Below, piece by piece: positions 14,030 through 15,069 of a stretch of 15,069 nucleotides of DNA. Under the pieces are notes generated by a model. That model did not search any database. It was not told where the DNA came from and worked only from the letters and a program-made list of their open reading frames with translations. Position 1 is the first letter of the stretch. Each line of letters starts with the position of its first letter. A program made the position numbers and the translations under genes. The DNA comes from an uncultured Alistipes sp. Its GTDB lineage: Bacteria > Bacteroidota > Bacteroidia > Bacteroidales > Rikenellaceae. The stretch covers positions 1 to 15,069 of the forward strand of contig URBJ01000053.1 in NCBI GenBank assembly GCA_900546005.1. Direction: 5' to 3'.

Positions 14030-15069
14030 TTATATCAACACCGGAACTAAATATTTTACCAACAGGTAGCCTCCGCCCAGCAGCCACACGTAGAGCAGCA
14101 GCGCCAAGACAAAGGGACGAGCTCCTGCCTTACGGAATTTTTCGATACTGGTCTCCGCTCCGAGAGCCGTCATGGCCATCGTCAACAGAAAGGTGTCGAG
14201 CGCATTGATGAAGTTGACCAAAGAGTGTGGCAACAGATCGAAGGAATTGAAGGCAATAACCGCAAGGAAACCTAAAGCGAACCAAGGAATCGCCAAACGC
14301 CCTTTTGCTCCGGCAGCGACCGGTTTACGGCCGGTACGTTTTCTGTTGGCCGCCCTAACCGCCGATACCGAATACCCGACGATCAACAGCACTGGAACCA
14401 ACATCATAACCCGAATCATCTTCACGATGATCGCCGACCCCGAAACCTCTTCGCCGAGTGCATTTCCAGCACCGACCACGTGGGCTACTTCATGAAGCGT
14501 CGACCCGATGTAGAGCCCCATCTGATCGGACGAGAGCGACAACACCCCGTTCCGGTAAAGGATCGGATAGAGAAACATCGACAACGTACCGAAAATAACG
14601 ACCGTCGATACGGCAACCGCCGTTTTGTAGGGTTTGCTGTGGATGGTCGACTCCGCACCGAGAATTGCTGCGGCACCGCAGATTCCGCTTCCGATCGAAG
14701 TCAACAGGGCGATGCCCCGATCCATCTTCAACCACTTTCCAAGCTGTATGCCTAACAAAATCGTAGTCGTTACGATAATCGCGTCGATCAATATGGCCGG
14801 AAGCCCAACCGCCACGACATCCTGAAACGTAAGTCGGAATCCATAAAGGATAATACCCAACCGCAATATTTTTTTCGAGCAGAACAGAATTCCGGGAACC
14901 CACGTAGCGGGCAGGCGGTTGCGCAGGCTGTTGGCATAGAGCATACCCAATACGATTCCTATGATTAGCGGGCTGAACGACAGATGCTTCATCACCGGAA
15001 ATTCGCTGATATAAAACGCAGCACACGAAAACAGGGCGATCAACAGCACGCCATGTAACATGTTCCCCC
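14030..15069 (-). CDS. yeiH: YeiH-type (UPF0324) putative sulfate exporter family membrane protein; 5' end possibly beyond window
   Basis: A polytopic inner-membrane protein with about ten hydrophobic segments. Family hallmarks are LIIGIVLGMLYANSLRN near the N-terminus, KKILRLGIILYGFRLTFQD, the IGSGICGAAAILGAE loop, STLHEVAHVVGAGNALGEE in the middle, and the terminal ALGAETSIEKFRKAGARPF. The first ATG in the window is at 15061 and gives 343 residues, close to full length. However, the frame stays open to the right edge and the family usually has a few residues before LHG, so the true start may lie just outside. The 'sulfate exporter' name is a family annotation with thin experimental support; the substrate here is unknown. 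A Lys/Arg-rich cytosolic loop (about 238-255) divides the protein. Confidence 0.93.
   Translation of the reverse strand, partial: GNMLHGVLLIALFSCAAFYISEFPVMKHLSFSPLIIGIVLGMLYANSLRNRLPATWVPGILFCSKKILRLGIILYGFRLTFQDVVAVGLPAILIDAIIVTTTILLGIQLGKWLKMDRGIALLTSIGSGICGAAAILGAESTIHSKPYKTAVAVSTVVIFGTLSMFLYPILYRNGVLSLSSDQMGLYIGSTLHEVAHVVGAGNALGEEVSGSAIIVKMIRVMMLVPVLLIVGYSVSAVRAANRKRTGRKPVAAGAKGRLAIPWFALGFLAVIAFNSFDLLPHSLVNFINALDTFLLTMAMTALGAETSIEKFRKAGARPFVLALLLYVWLLGGGYLLVKYLVPVLI

Noticed and set aside
1..15069. Mobile element, CRISPR array, tRNA or rRNA gene
   Set aside because: No transposase, integrase, terminal inverted repeats, regularly spaced repeats or tRNA-like cloverleaf was found on either strand by eye.

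Overview
The window looks like chromosomal DNA of a gut-type Bacteroidales (phylum Bacteroidota), perhaps Alistipes or another Rikenellaceae member; the genus is a guess. The signs are a DUF4906/fimbrillin-type lipoprotein, a PepSY-like (DUF2874) periplasmic protein, several lipobox lipoproteins, few clear Shine-Dalgarno sequences, and promoters that fit the Bacteroidota TTTG / 19-20 nt / TAnnTTTG pattern. There are no tRNA or rRNA genes, no transposases and no CRISPR array. By eye the first gene block (1-3258) is more A+T-rich than the two-component and kinase block after it.

Layout. (1) 1-3258, plus strand: the end of a probable fimbrial-type protein, then a 1016-residue DUF4906 lipoprotein with an EF-hand-like loop and C-type-lectin-like C-terminal modules. 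This looks like the distal end of a type V pilus or surface adhesin locus. (2) 3380-7255, minus strand, transcribed right to left: a YczE-like membrane protein fused to a cytidylate-kinase-like domain, an OmpR-family response regulator, its sensor histidine kinase, and a PepSY-like periplasmic protein. The first three are tightly spaced (40 and 13 nt gaps). The whole block ends at a strong terminator hairpin at 3297-3336. (3) 7442-8197, plus strand: a TPR-like helical protein with its own candidate promoter. (4) 8288-9505, minus strand: a compact three-gene operon of a DUF134 HTH protein with a zinc ribbon and two NifX/NifB-type cofactor-binding proteins. Gene junctions are 4 nt overlapping and 4 nt apart. 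Its promoter carries a palindrome between the -33 and -7 boxes. (5) 9734-9934, plus strand: a cold-shock protein, sharing a convergent terminator with a minus-strand lipoprotein of unknown function (10047-10619). (6) 10877-13873, plus strand: a secreted GH78 alpha-L-rhamnosidase lipoprotein and a YjbR/MmcQ protein, closed by a 17-bp hairpin. (7) 14030 to the right edge, minus strand: a YeiH-type (UPF0324) membrane transporter whose 5' end may lie outside the window.

Most genes belong to known families. The most unusual parts are the membrane protein-kinase fusion placed directly upstream of a two-component system, the NifX-NifX-DUF134 operon in a genome stretch with no nitrogenase genes and with a His/Cys-rich tail on one partner, and the palindromic operator in that operon's promoter. 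I see no wholly new multi-gene system. These two small operons are the best candidates for undescribed biology.
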